NCBI GenBank assembly: GCA_004296455.1
Contig: AP018280.1
Span: 2,294,001 to 2,358,000, forward strand
From: Calothrix sp. NIES-4101
Lineage (GTDB): Bacteria > Cyanobacteriota > Cyanobacteriia > Cyanobacteriales > Nostocaceae
DNA: 64,000 bases
Direction: 5' to 3'
Below the pieces are notes generated by a model. The model did not search any database. It was given only the letters and a program-made list of their open reading frames with translations, and was not told where the DNA came from. Both the position numbers and the translations under genes were made by a program. Each line of letters starts with the position of its first letter. The first letter of the stretch is position 1. Below, piece after piece: positions 39,189 to 48,509 of the stretch.

Positions 39189-41336
39189 CTAGGAATCAGC
39201 ATCATCAGAGGCAGAAGAACGACGACGGCGACGACGATTGGGAGTTCCAGAGGTGTCACTTTCATCACTCGCACTCATGGTTTCTTCGATTTGCTTAACC
39301 ACTGGTTCAATTTGGACTGATTCTGGCTCTTCATCCTCAACTTCTTCAATTATGGGTTCTGGCTCTTTGGTAATTTTAATTGGGGCAGGAATTGGAACTG
39401 AAGCTACAGGTACAAATGTTTCATCTGGTTCCGATGGTGGCGCAGTGGAACCTTGACCTGGTAGAGTGACATTAATGATTACGGATTTGGGATTTTTAAC
39501 TTCCCGATTTAACCGCAATAACGGTGAAACTCCCATCAATGCGTAAACATCCTGTTCATCAGTAGTCATTTCCACCGAAACAATTTCTGGTGGTTCGACG
39601 ACTGGTTTGATCGGTTCGAGCTTTGTTTTTGTGCGATGATCATAGAGTGTTCCTTTCTGAGTATCACTGCGATCGCTCCAATGGGATTTACTCACTCCAA
39701 TGGTTGGTAGTTCGGGTGTTCCTCCCATTTCCACATCACTGTCGCTATCAAAGTCGGAATCACTCACAAAAGGTATGGGATTTCCCGCTAACCTTGGTTC
39801 CTCTTTCCCATTCCCCGCATTTATACCCCCACCAATACGTTGACGGCGACGGACACGACGGTTTTTATCCCCTAGTTCTTGATAACTAGGATGGTTAATT
39901 AAATTCAAAGAATTAAACTCTGGTTCAGCATCAAAACCTTCGTTGTAGGAGTCATAACTTTCCCGTGGATAGCTTTCTCGTGGCTCATTATTAATCCGAG
40001 CTACTGGCATCCGGGGTTCTCGATGGGTTTCGCGTTGCGGCATAGGCGAAACGAAGCGTTCGGGCATTTCTGTGGGAGGGGCGGCAATCCGGGCTTCAGT
40101 TTCTCCGGGTAAATGTACCACATGTCCCAAGCCACCACAGGTTTGACAGGTTTGCCCGAACAATTCGTAAATATTTTGACCTTGACGTTTGCGGGTGAGC
40201 TCAACCAAGCCTAGTTCGGTTAACTGAGCAATTTGCGGACGCGCTTTGTCTGCCCTCAGGGCTTTATTGAAGTGTTCAAGAACGTGTAACTGGTCACGTC
40301 TCGATTCCATATCGATAAAGTCAACTACAATTACCCCAGCAATATTACGTAGACGCAATTGACGAGCAATTTCGGTTGCGGCTTCGCAGTTTGTCCAAAG
40401 TACGGTTTCGCGTGCAGTTGCCGAACGGGTAAACGAGCCAGAGTTGACATCAATAACCGTTAATGCTTCCGTTGGCTCAATAATTATATAACCACCTGAT
40501 GGTAAATCGACCCTCGGTTTTAGGGCTTCTTTAATTGCCGCACTCACGCGGAAATACTCTAAAATCGCAGCGCGATCGCGATGGTGATCGATTAACAATC
40601 CTTGGGGAGTTTGTCCACCACTCCAATTTTGTAAGTACTGCTTAACTCGCTTCAGTCCGGTACTCGAATCAACTACAATTCTGTTGACATCTGCGCCATA
40701 CATATCCCGGAGGACGCGCTGAATAAAGTCATCGTCACGGTTGAGCAATGCTGGGGCGCGGGTTGACTGTGCCTCTTGCTGAATTAATTCCCATTGCTTT
40801 TGCAGCGCTTCTAAGTCTTCAATGATTGCTTCTTCAGGTTTGCCTTCGGCTTCGGTACGTACCAATAAACCCATACCCGCAGGTTTAATCAGAATTGCTA
40901 ATGCGCGCAATCGGTTACGTTCGTTCTCGTTTCTGATGCGACGAGATAAATTTACCCCTCTTCCATAGGGCATTAAGACTACATAACGACCTGGTAAGGT
41001 GATATTACCTGTTAGTCTTGGCCCTTTGGTGCCTGTTGGTTCCTTCATTACTTGCACCAACACTTTCTGTTGTGGTGTTAGTAACTCAGTAATTGCGGCA
41101 GCACTGCGTTTTAATCGCAATGGTCCTAAATCAGTGACGTGGATAAAACCATTACGTTCAGGGTCACCAATGTTTACAAATGCGGCATCAATTCCAGGTA
41201 ATACATTTTCGACAACGCCTAAGTAAATATCACCTATTTGGTGATGCCCTGTAGCTACTACGAGTTCTTGTATTTGATCTTCAGAAAAGACAGCAGCAAT
41301 TTGATGCTGCTCGGCTATGATAATTTGTTTCGGCAT
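39189..41336 (-). CDS. rne: Ribonuclease E/G family endoribonuclease
   Basis: A 715-residue RNase E of compact cyanobacterial type. An S1 RNA-binding domain (about 35-120) is followed by the 5'-sensor and the DNase I-like catalytic part with IDVNSGSFT (D296) and VVDFIDM (D339, D342). The zinc-link cysteines are C397 and C400 (CQTC). Residues 410-700 are low-complexity and acidic, as in other RNase E C-terminal regions. The end carries an arginine run (NRRRRRRSS), which in cyanobacteria binds polynucleotide phosphorylase. It starts mRNA decay and processes rRNA and tRNA. A 1.37-kb gap lies upstream. Confidence 0.96.
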   Translation of the reverse strand: MPKQIIIAEQHQIAAVFSEDQIQELVVATGHHQIGDIYLGVVENVLPGIDAAFVNIGDPERNGFIHVTDLGPLRLKRSAAAITELLTPQQKVLVQVMKEPTGTKGPRLTGNITLPGRYVVLMPYGRGVNLSRRIRNENERNRLRALAILIKPAGMGLLVRTEAEGKPEEAIIEDLEALQKQWELIQQEAQSTRAPALLNRDDDFIQRVLRDMYGADVNRIVVDSSTGLKRVKQYLQNWSGGQTPQGLLIDHHRDRAAILEYFRVSAAIKEALKPRVDLPSGGYIIIEPTEALTVIDVNSGSFTRSATARETVLWTNCEAATEIARQLRLRNIAGVIVVDFIDMESRRDQLHVLEHFNKALRADKARPQIAQLTELGLVELTRKRQGQNIYELFGQTCQTCGGLGHVVHLPGETEARIAAPPTEMPERFVSPMPQRETHREPRMPVARINNEPRESYPRESYDSYNEGFDAEPEFNSLNLINHPSYQELGDKNRRVRRRQRIGGGINAGNGKEEPRLAGNPIPFVSDSDFDSDSDVEMGGTPELPTIGVSKSHWSDRSDTQKGTLYDHRTKTKLEPIKPVVEPPEIVSVEMTTDEQDVYALMGVSPLLRLNREVKNPKSVIINVTLPGQGSTAPPSEPDETFVPVASVPIPAPIKITKEPEPIIEEVEDEEPESVQIEPVVKQIEETMSASDESDTSGTPNRRRRRRSSASDDADS

Positions 41337-42705
41337 TCAATTTCCTCAAAAATTGGCAGCACAAACGATTCTGGAGGTTGCTTATCCATCTTTGCCTTGG
41401 CTTCCATTTTTTGTTGCTAAATAATAACAAGTTCTTTGTTCAAATCTTAATGGGGAAAGCTATCGACACAATGACAAGCGTATTTGCTGGCGAGGAGCAT
41501 TGCCTAACTACGCTTTAGTAAGCCTACGTTCCAGAACGGCTGCATAAAGTTTAAGCAATAATAATCATTCGCTCTTGGTTATTATTACTGTAATACTGCA
41601 TCCAAAAAAGTCTAAGTAAAAAGTTCTGTACGTTGCAAGAAGCAAAAACTTGTCCTGTCGGATAAGTTATTTTAAGAAGGCTTTAAAGCCAAAAGCTTGT
41701 CATGGTAGTGACTGACTGCGATGACAGAATTAAGCCACCAAACAATACAAACTGATTCTTGATTCGTTCTCAGGGTTCCTGCTATCTAATTCATGGATAT
41801 ACTACATCCCTTCCTTAGTTGACGTTTTTATGGGTGATGTCATTACGCCATTGGTGACAGTGGGGAAACCCCATAACACACTAGCCCATCTTTAACCCTC
41901 AACGTCCAGACACGGGCTAGCCGTCCGTGTTTTGTATAGACTTAAAGTTAAGTCTCTATATCTAGATTACTTAGCTTGATTATCGCTAGTGGTAATCTTT
42001 TTGGTCGGAGCTACTAAGTGACTAGTTTTTACCTTTTGTCAACCTATATTTCCAGAAATTTTCTCTAGATTTATTAAGGTTTGTCATGGCTTTGGGTCTC
42101 CTAGTCTGTCCTCCTGGGGCACATTCTCGGTCATAACAGTCCGCAAAGTCGGAAAAAACCGGATTCGGCAGCTATTTTTGAGCTTGTACAAGCTGTCAGC
42201 TTTAGCCATGTTCTAGCTTAAACTAGCCTTTAACTTTACCGAAAGGGCAATAGCAAAGAGAAGAACTTCTTACCATACCCAGAGGTTGAGCTACAGTCAC
42301 TACCTCATCTCCAGAATTCTTCGCACCTTTACGATCAGGAATTAGTAAAAATACCTACAGCACTCATAAGGTGTGGATTCGACATTCAGCAATTGTTGTT
42401 AAAAGACATAGCGAGAGTTGCTGACGGAGCTTAATTTAGCTGGCTGATTCATAAAAATAGCTGTAAGCGAGAGAGTGCTATCTAATCTACACGGTTTGTA
42501 TCCGGGAAAAATCCTAGAAATGACACTCTGAAATCTTTGCTCTTCTGCCCTGAATATTAGGGGGATGAATCAGTCCGCTCAATGCAGCGTCAGAAAATTT
42601 CTCTTCACCTCATTCTAACGCAACCTTGCAAAAAATCAATTCCTTCATGTCGGGTTTGAGGGTAACAGATTGAGTGCTTCCCCTCTTTTATGTTTAACTC
42701 CGCAT
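41337..42705 (-). promoter_or_regulatory. Very long structured region upstream of rne
   Basis: A 1369-base gap without a large gene. Hairpins cluster at its rne-proximal part: TGGGG/CCCCA (41861-41873), CTAGCCC/GGGCTAG (41881-41887 and 41914-41920) and TATAGACTTAA/TTAAGTC (41935-41953). A perfect AGCTTGTACAAGCT palindrome lies at 42181-42194. On the minus strand a run of six T sits in a short CCG/CGG stem near 42151-42163. A 21-codon frame (42022-42087, minus) has an AGGAG box ten bases ahead. Cyanobacterial rne is known to be autoregulated through a long 5' leader, and this may be its equivalent. Confidence 0.5.
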
Positions 42706-45321
42706 TTAATCCCGTAAAATCAGGGTACGTCGATGTACGTGTAAGAGTTGAAATTCTCTACCTGCAACTTTTTCTAGCATAAACAAGATGTGTTCTGGGC
42801 GCAACAGTGTTCCATCATTACGACAACTACCTAGATATCTTAATGTTGTAGCATCGCTGGTAATTGTAGCTGAATCTTCGACTAATTGTAATTCAAACAA
42901 GCGATCGCGCAGATTTACTGTATGGGTTTTGCCGGATTTTGTTGTTTGTTCCCACCAAAATTCTGCTTGTGTATTGATTATATCAATCCACGATTGCCAC
43001 TGTGCAGGGGTTGTTTCCTCCATGATGGTGACTGTGATGTCATATGCGGCATTTTCTAAAATCTGGGTTGCTGCTGGCGCTTTTAAATCAAGTTCTACCA
43101 CTTTGTATATAGGTATATCTTCTGGTAAGGCTTTCACAAGTTGTTGGCGAAAATTTTCTAGATCAACAATTTGTGTGAGTTCAAAATCAACGATTTCACC
43201 ACTACTAGTAGCACCCAAGGGCAATGCATTAGCAAGAGAAATCCGGGGATTAGGATGGAATCCTCCCGTAAAAGCGATTGGTAATCCAGCGCGTCGCACG
43301 ACACGATCAAATAGTCGCATCAGGTCTAAGTGCCCGACTAATGACATGTCACCAAGTTTACCAAACCAAATCCGTAAGCGCTGTATTTTGTTGGTGTTGG
43401 GGACAAAATCACCAATAAATTCAGGGATGGCAGGGGGTTCAATGACAATATTATGACCAAAGTCAGTACCGCAAACGCCACAGTGAGAACAGCCGTCAAA
43501 GGAACAATCGGGAACTGTAGAGGCTTCCAGGGCACGTTGTAAGTCTGCTTGCAGCCATTTTTTATCAATACCGGTGTCAATATGATCCCAAGGAAGAGGT
43601 GTATCAAGAATTGGGATATTTTGATTTTCCCCTTCTTCCTGTCTTGTTTGTGTGCTAAATACGTTCCACTCGCCATTTTCGATTTGGCGATATTTGAAAG
43701 ATAAACCAACTTCAGCAATCGCTTGTGCCCAAGCGCCAAAAGCCTTGTCTATGCTGTCATACCAAGCATCCATGCCAGCGCCAAGTTCCCAAGCTCTTTT
43801 GACAACTTTACCAAGAGTGCGATCGCCGCGTCCAATAAAGTCTTCCATTGCCGAAATACGCACGTCAGTATAATTGACTTTTACACCGCGTAGTTGACGA
43901 AATTCTCGACGTAATAATCTTTGTTTGCGCTCAAATTCGGCGGCGGCGACGGAGTGCCATTGGAACGGGGTATGGGGTTTGGGGGTAAAGTTAGAAATTG
44001 TCAGGTTAAAATTGAGAGGTTTTCTACCTTTGTCGCGGCATTCGCGTTGTAACCAAGCGACTGTTTCCACGATGCCGAGAACATCACTATCGGTTTCGCC
44101 TGGTAAACCAATCATGAAATAGAGCTTGATTTTATCCCAACCTTTTTCCCAAGCTGTTTTCACGCCACGTAATAATTCTTCATTTGTCAAACCCTTATTG
44201 ACAATATCACGCATCCGTTGCGTTCCGGCTTCAGGAGCAAAGGTTAAACCAGCTTGCCTGGCTCCACCCAAAATATTAGCAATGTTTTCGTCAAACCTAT
44301 CTACCCTTTGACTAGGCAACGAAAGCGAGATATTTTCATCCTTTAAGCGATTTTTAATTTCTACTCCGACTGCGGGCAGGGAGAGATAATCAGAGCAGGA
44401 TAACGATAGTAAGGAGAATTCGTTATAACCAGTTTCCCGCATTCCTTGATCTATGGCTGCCACAACTTTGTCAGGTTCGACATCGCGAGCAGGGCGGGTG
44501 AGCATTCCTGGTTGGCAGAAGCGACATCCTCGCGTACATCCACGTCTAATTTCAATTGTCAAGCGGTCGTGGACAGTTTCGACGTACGGAACAAGTCCAA
44601 TCGAGTATGCGGGAATTGGAGTTGCCACCCGACGCAAAATTCTGGGGGGTACATCAGGGCGGTTGGGGTTAACTGAACCATCTGCGGTTAAGTCGTAGAA
44701 TCTGGGTACATAAACTCCTGGGACTTGTGCCAAGTCGAGTAATAAGTCTTCACGACTTAAACCTGCGGCTTTACCTTCTTCTAAAACTAAACCGATTTCC
44801 GGTAGAAGTTCTTCGCCATCACCTAAGGCAATAAAATCAAAAAAGTCGGTGTAAGGTTCAGGATTCGATGTTGCTGTTTGTCCACCTGCGAAAATCAGGG
44901 GGTAGTTTCCGACATCCCGTTCTTTCCATGTCAGGGGAATTGCAGCTAAATCGAGCATTTCTAGGATATTGGTTGCTCCTAGCTCGTAACTGAGGCTAAA
45001 CCCTAAGATATCAAATTCAACTAGCGATCGCTTTGACTCAACGGCAAATAAAGGGGTTTGGGTTGCCCGTAGTTTAGCAGCTAAGTCTGTTGCTGGTAAA
45101 TAAGCGCGATCGCATAATTGATTGGGTTGAGCATTGAGAATGTTATAGAGGATGACATGCCCTAAATTCGATGCACCGACTTCATAAATTTCGGGGTAGG
45201 TTAGTACCCAGTGAACCTTAGCTTGGTGCCAAGGCTTGTGAATTGAACCCAGTTCGTTACCCAGGTAACGTGCTGGCTTAAGGATATCTGGTGTGATTAA
45301 GTCTTGTACTGCAATAGCCAC
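42706..45321 (-). CDS. TIGR03960-type radical SAM protein with a C-terminal DUF2344 domain
   Basis: An 871-residue protein. An N-terminal B12-binding-like region (about 35-200) precedes the radical SAM domain, whose cluster cysteines are C262, C266 and C269 in RRGCTRGCRFCQPG. A Cys-rich segment (CSFDGCSHCGVCG, near 605-620) could hold a second metal or Fe-S site. The DUF2344/TIGR03936 domain (about 645-850) ends the protein. The family is widespread in bacteria and often sits next to rne/rng, as here, which suggests tRNA or rRNA modification, but the reaction is unknown. Length is normal. Confidence 0.88.
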   Translation of the reverse strand: MAIAVQDLITPDILKPARYLGNELGSIHKPWHQAKVHWVLTYPEIYEVGASNLGHVILYNILNAQPNQLCDRAYLPATDLAAKLRATQTPLFAVESKRSLVEFDILGFSLSYELGATNILEMLDLAAIPLTWKERDVGNYPLIFAGGQTATSNPEPYTDFFDFIALGDGEELLPEIGLVLEEGKAAGLSREDLLLDLAQVPGVYVPRFYDLTADGSVNPNRPDVPPRILRRVATPIPAYSIGLVPYVETVHDRLTIEIRRGCTRGCRFCQPGMLTRPARDVEPDKVVAAIDQGMRETGYNEFSLLSLSCSDYLSLPAVGVEIKNRLKDENISLSLPSQRVDRFDENIANILGGARQAGLTFAPEAGTQRMRDIVNKGLTNEELLRGVKTAWEKGWDKIKLYFMIGLPGETDSDVLGIVETVAWLQRECRDKGRKPLNFNLTISNFTPKPHTPFQWHSVAAAEFERKQRLLRREFRQLRGVKVNYTDVRISAMEDFIGRGDRTLGKVVKRAWELGAGMDAWYDSIDKAFGAWAQAIAEVGLSFKYRQIENGEWNVFSTQTRQEEGENQNIPILDTPLPWDHIDTGIDKKWLQADLQRALEASTVPDCSFDGCSHCGVCGTDFGHNIVIEPPAIPEFIGDFVPNTNKIQRLRIWFGKLGDMSLVGHLDLMRLFDRVVRRAGLPIAFTGGFHPNPRISLANALPLGATSSGEIVDFELTQIVDLENFRQQLVKALPEDIPIYKVVELDLKAPAATQILENAAYDITVTIMEETTPAQWQSWIDIINTQAEFWWEQTTKSGKTHTVNLRDRLFELQLVEDSATITSDATTLRYLGSCRNDGTLLRPEHILFMLEKVAGREFQLLHVHRRTLILRD

Positions 45322-45466
45322 GTTTTGCTATCTTCTAGCTTGTTTAAAAATTACAGCAATTCACATCCAACTTAGCACTTATTAGGGGTCTTAAGATATC
45401 TCAAGCCTTCTTTTTTATACTTTTTGGTATTTGCGATTGGTATTTTGATGAATAATTTTTAGTTTG

Positions 45467-45799
45467 TCAATCCAATATGGCGATTTCTGCCTCCAAATCT
45501 AGTATTTCAAATACGCGATCAAGTTGGGTCAGTTCAAAAATTATTCTCTGGGCGGAAGAAACAGAACAAAGGCTAAAGCGCTTATTTAGCGATTGTGCAA
45601 GTTTGAGGGAAGATACTAGTGCCATTAATCCGGAGCTATCGAAGGATTCAACATCCTGGAAGCTGACTAACAAAGCCTGAGTGTCTTCATGTCTCAACAT
45701 TGTTGTCAAGTCGCGTTCAATCTCTAATGCATTTGCCGCATTCAAGTTTCCTTGAGGAGCGACTGTTGTAAATTTCGTTTGACTAAGTACTGCTTGCAT
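45467..45799 (-). CDS. STAS-domain protein, anti-sigma-factor antagonist type
   Basis: A 110-residue single STAS domain of the SpoIIAA/RsbV type. The phosphorylatable serine lies in SFDSSGLMALV (S55/S56), preceded by strands with QGNLNAANALEIERDL. Such proteins bind an anti-sigma kinase when unphosphorylated. Neither a partner kinase nor a sigma factor lies nearby. It is 145 bases upstream of the radical SAM gene on the same strand, with no evident terminator between. Confidence 0.88.
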   Translation of the reverse strand: MQAVLSQTKFTTVAPQGNLNAANALEIERDLTTMLRHEDTQALLVSFQDVESFDSSGLMALVSSLKLAQSLNKRFSLCSVSSAQRIIFELTQLDRVFEILDLEAEIAILD

Positions 45800-46176
45800 A
45801 ATTACATCCTATATACCTATTTAAAGTGTGCAAACTTTAAAGATAGATGTATTTGACCATAAACTTTTTTTTCATGCATCGACCATTCGTATTACATCTC
45901 TTTGCTGAATTTTATTGCTGGATGACTGAAGTTTAAAGATTCTTATAACCATTCAGGAAAATGTATTTAAATATACTTTTTTTACTTGCCATTCGACAAA
46001 GAATAACACAGTCAGCAGAAACGACTGTGACTTAATCTGAATTTAGTCGGGAATTAAGCATAGCTCAACTCACTCAATAACTGCGATCGCAATCACACTA
46101 AAGAATTAATTGATGTCATTTCTTATACTAAACTATGCATGGATAATTACTGTGGAAGTAGACTAGGTTTAATGTT
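45800..46176. other. Divergent AT-rich promoter region
   Basis: 377 bases between the STAS gene and the small gene at 46177, with a HIP1-type TGCGATCGCA near 46082-46091. No gene or strong hairpin was seen. Confidence 0.4.
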
Positions 46177-46371
46177 ATGCAAACAAAATATGCTATCCGC
46201 CAATTGGTAGAAAAGGCTCTGGATATCAAGAAACTGACTCCAGAAATCGAAAATGAAATTAATTATGAATTAACAGCAAGGGGCTATATTTCTGATGCTG
46301 ACTATGAGGCGTTGGAATTGTTGATGGCGGAGATGGATGCTGGGCGTATTCAATTAGTTGCTACTAGTTAG
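46177..46371 (+). CDS. Small helical protein, unknown function
   Basis: A 64-residue acidic protein predicted to be mostly helical, with no hydrophobic segment or cysteine. It has the regular composition of a true gene (LTPEIENEINYELTARGYISDADYEALELL), and similar short proteins are common in cyanobacteria without assigned function. No strong Shine-Dalgarno is seen. It stands alone. Confidence 0.65.
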   Translation: MQTKYAIRQLVEKALDIKKLTPEIENEINYELTARGYISDADYEALELLMAEMDAGRIQLVATS

Positions 46372-46522
46372 GGAGAATAATTCTTTACTGGTTTGGTGAA
46401 CCTGGGAATTTTATTGATAATATACGTATTTATACGTATGCAGAACTACGTCTTTCCGCTAGTGATCATATAATCGTGCAAATATATTCTCAATTTTTAC
46501 GCCAATTGCTCTCAGCGTCACT

Positions 46523-46891
46523 CTACAGTGCTGATTTTGAATCATCTTGAATATGTTGCCAAAGTTTTTGAATAAACTCATTTAATTTTTGTTTGGCGAC
46601 TCGCTCAAGTTCTGGTTTTGCTTCCTTCACCAGTACTTGACTGAAGAACTCGACGACTTCAGTATCCAAAGCCGCTTGAAATGAATGTACAGACCATAAT
46701 AAATCAGATGCATTTCGCAAATCGCTAACGGTTCTAGCTTCCTCGGCAAAATTGACTAGTAATAATGGACGTACCCAGCAAAGTTGGCGGGAAACAACCA
46801 ATTGAATAAGTTCTACATACAAACGATTGTCGCCATATTCTAGAAATAAAATTTGTCCCTGTTGAAACTTGAGGTTATTATCCATATCCAC
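46523..46891 (-). CDS. Uncharacterised cytosolic protein
   Basis: A 122-residue soluble protein. The first half looks like a small beta barrel (GQILFLEYGDNRLYVELIQL, then CWVRPLLLV) and the second half is helical with a charged end. An alternative ATG two codons downstream (46885) is possible. I recognise no characterised family. It lies divergently from clpS, with a 216-base gap between the starts. Confidence 0.65.
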   Translation of the reverse strand: MDMDNNLKFQQGQILFLEYGDNRLYVELIQLVVSRQLCWVRPLLLVNFAEEARTVSDLRNASDLLWSVHSFQAALDTEVVEFFSQVLVKEAKPELERVAKQKLNEFIQKLWQHIQDDSKSAL

Positions 46892-47107
46892 TGGGCATAC
46901 ACAGAGTCATACAAGTATTGCTATATTTTCGATTTTAGAGGGGAAAATAGGAAAAATTCCTAACCCCATAACCAATTGCGTTTAGTATTCGTGCAATATA
47001 TTTAGAATCAATGTTATAGAATAAATGTGATGATTGTGGAAAAGCGTGAAAAAATCTGAGCAAAGGCTCTGCTGTAGTCATAAGAAAACGTTCATAGCAA
47101 AAGAACT

Positions 47108-47389
47108 GTGTCAGTCGAAACTATTCAAAAGCCTTCAACAACCCGGAAATTAGCCCCTAGGTATCGGGTTTTGCTCCATAACGATGATTTCAACTCAATG
47201 GAGCATGTGGTACAAACCCTCATGACTACTGTGCCCAGCCTGACACAACCCCAGGCTGTGAGTATTATGATGGAAGCCCATACGAATGGTATTGCCTTGG
47301 TTATCACTTGTGCTCAAGAACATGCTGAGTTTTATTGTGAAACCTTAAAAAGTCATGGTTTAACCAGTACGATTGAGCCAGATGAGTAA
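47108..47389 (+). CDS. clpS: ATP-dependent Clp protease adaptor ClpS
   Basis: A 93-residue adaptor that binds destabilising N-terminal residues and delivers proteins to ClpC/ClpA-ClpP. Recognition residues are present: the NDD acidic pocket (N25, D26, D27 in VLLHNDDFNSMEHVV) and the MMEAHTNG loop with H58. The start is a GTG at 47108. Cyanobacteria often have two ClpS proteins, and the subtype cannot be told here. The CPBP protease gene follows after 163 bases on the same strand. Confidence 0.94.
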   Translation: MSVETIQKPSTTRKLAPRYRVLLHNDDFNSMEHVVQTLMTTVPSLTQPQAVSIMMEAHTNGIALVITCAQEHAEFYCETLKSHGLTSTIEPDE

Positions 47390-47552
47390 AATTTTGGTGG
47401 GTTGACAAATCGAATCTCGGAAACACACAATACCAAGTTTCTGTCACATTTCAGCAGATTCAAGCAAAATAATTTTTGTGGAGACGGGGCACTCAAAGCA
47501 GAATATCAAAAGTGTCAAGTTTGTACCTCCACAATTTTGTAGATAACTTGGT

Positions 47553-48374
47553 ATGAAACTTAACTTGGCTCATATTGTTGAATATCCCGCACCTATCAGG
47601 ATAATTACATTTCTATTATGCTTATTGGCGGTATGGTTACCTATTGCTATACCTATATATTTATTTATAAATGATGCGAACCTAGTCACCATTTTAACAA
47701 TGGGATTGCTTGCGATCGCATTTTTTATTTTCCTGCCACGTTGGGGTAAAATCGTTCATCAGGAATCTCATACATATCGTCGTGTTGGCTTAGAATTTAG
47801 TCGTAAAAACGGTGTTGAACTGTTACGGGGTTTAGCGATTGGATTAATTAGTATTCAATTATTATTCTTGACTCAGGCGGCATTAGGCTGGTTGGAATGG
47901 CAGCCAGGAAATTCATCTGTTGTCAGATTTATTCTGGAAGCCATACCCACAGCTTTTGGGACTGCGCTAGCTGAGGAATTATTTTTTCGCGGTTGGATAT
48001 ATGATGAGTTGGAGCGTGACTATAAATCTGAGGTGGTGCTTTGGGTAAGTGCGTTCATTTTTCCAATCTCACACTTTATTAAACCTATTCCTGAAATCAT
48101 TCGCACCTCACCACAATTTTTGGGATTGTTGCTGTTGGCATTATTATGTATTTGGGCAAAACGTTGTTTTCGTGGACGTTTGGGTTTGTCGATGGGGATT
48201 CATGCGGGGTTAATTTGGGGTTGGTATGTTGTTAATGTTGGCAAGTTGATTAAATATACGGGAAATGTTCCTATTTGGGTGACAGGTGTTAATGATAATC
48301 CTTTGGCTGGAGTTATGGGGTTAAGTTTTTTAGCAATTTTGGCTTTCTGGATGCGGGGAAAAATTCAACGATAA
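47553..48374 (+). CDS. CPBP-family intramembrane metalloprotease
   Basis: A 273-residue protein with about seven hydrophobic segments. Family motifs are complete: EELFFRGW (glutamates and arginine of motif 1), SHF in FIFPISHFIKP (motif 2 histidine) and HAGLIWGWYVVN (motif 3). These put it with the CAAX-protease and bacteriocin-processing group (ABI/CPBP), which cleaves within membranes. Its substrate is unknown. Its position just after clpS suggests a proteolysis-related unit, as is common in cyanobacteria. Confidence 0.87.
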   Translation: MKLNLAHIVEYPAPIRIITFLLCLLAVWLPIAIPIYLFINDANLVTILTMGLLAIAFFIFLPRWGKIVHQESHTYRRVGLEFSRKNGVELLRGLAIGLISIQLLFLTQAALGWLEWQPGNSSVVRFILEAIPTAFGTALAEELFFRGWIYDELERDYKSEVVLWVSAFIFPISHFIKPIPEIIRTSPQFLGLLLLALLCIWAKRCFRGRLGLSMGIHAGLIWGWYVVNVGKLIKYTGNVPIWVTGVNDNPLAGVMGLSFLAILAFWMRGKIQR

Positions 48375-48442
48375 AAATTCAGAATTTATTTGCTGTACAG
48401 ATTTAGCAGTGCTAATTCTCCATAAACTCATTGGACTTGATT

Positions 48443-48469
48443 ATCCCCGAATTTAAACAATTCAGGGAT
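48443..48469. terminator. Hairpin between convergent genes
   Basis: ATCCCCGAATT (48443-48453) pairs with AATTCAGGGAT (48459-48469) apart from one mismatch, around a 5-base loop. It lies between the CPBP protease gene and the WG-repeat gene. T tracts are weak. Confidence 0.5.
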
Positions 48470-48509
48470 GTTTGTGTTGATAAAATAATAAGTAAACAGC
48501 AAACCTTAA

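Noticed and set aside
41337-42705. tRNA, tmRNA, RNase P RNA or SRP RNA in the rne upstream gap
   Set aside because: I looked for their conserved cores on both strands and saw none. Only unassigned hairpins remain.
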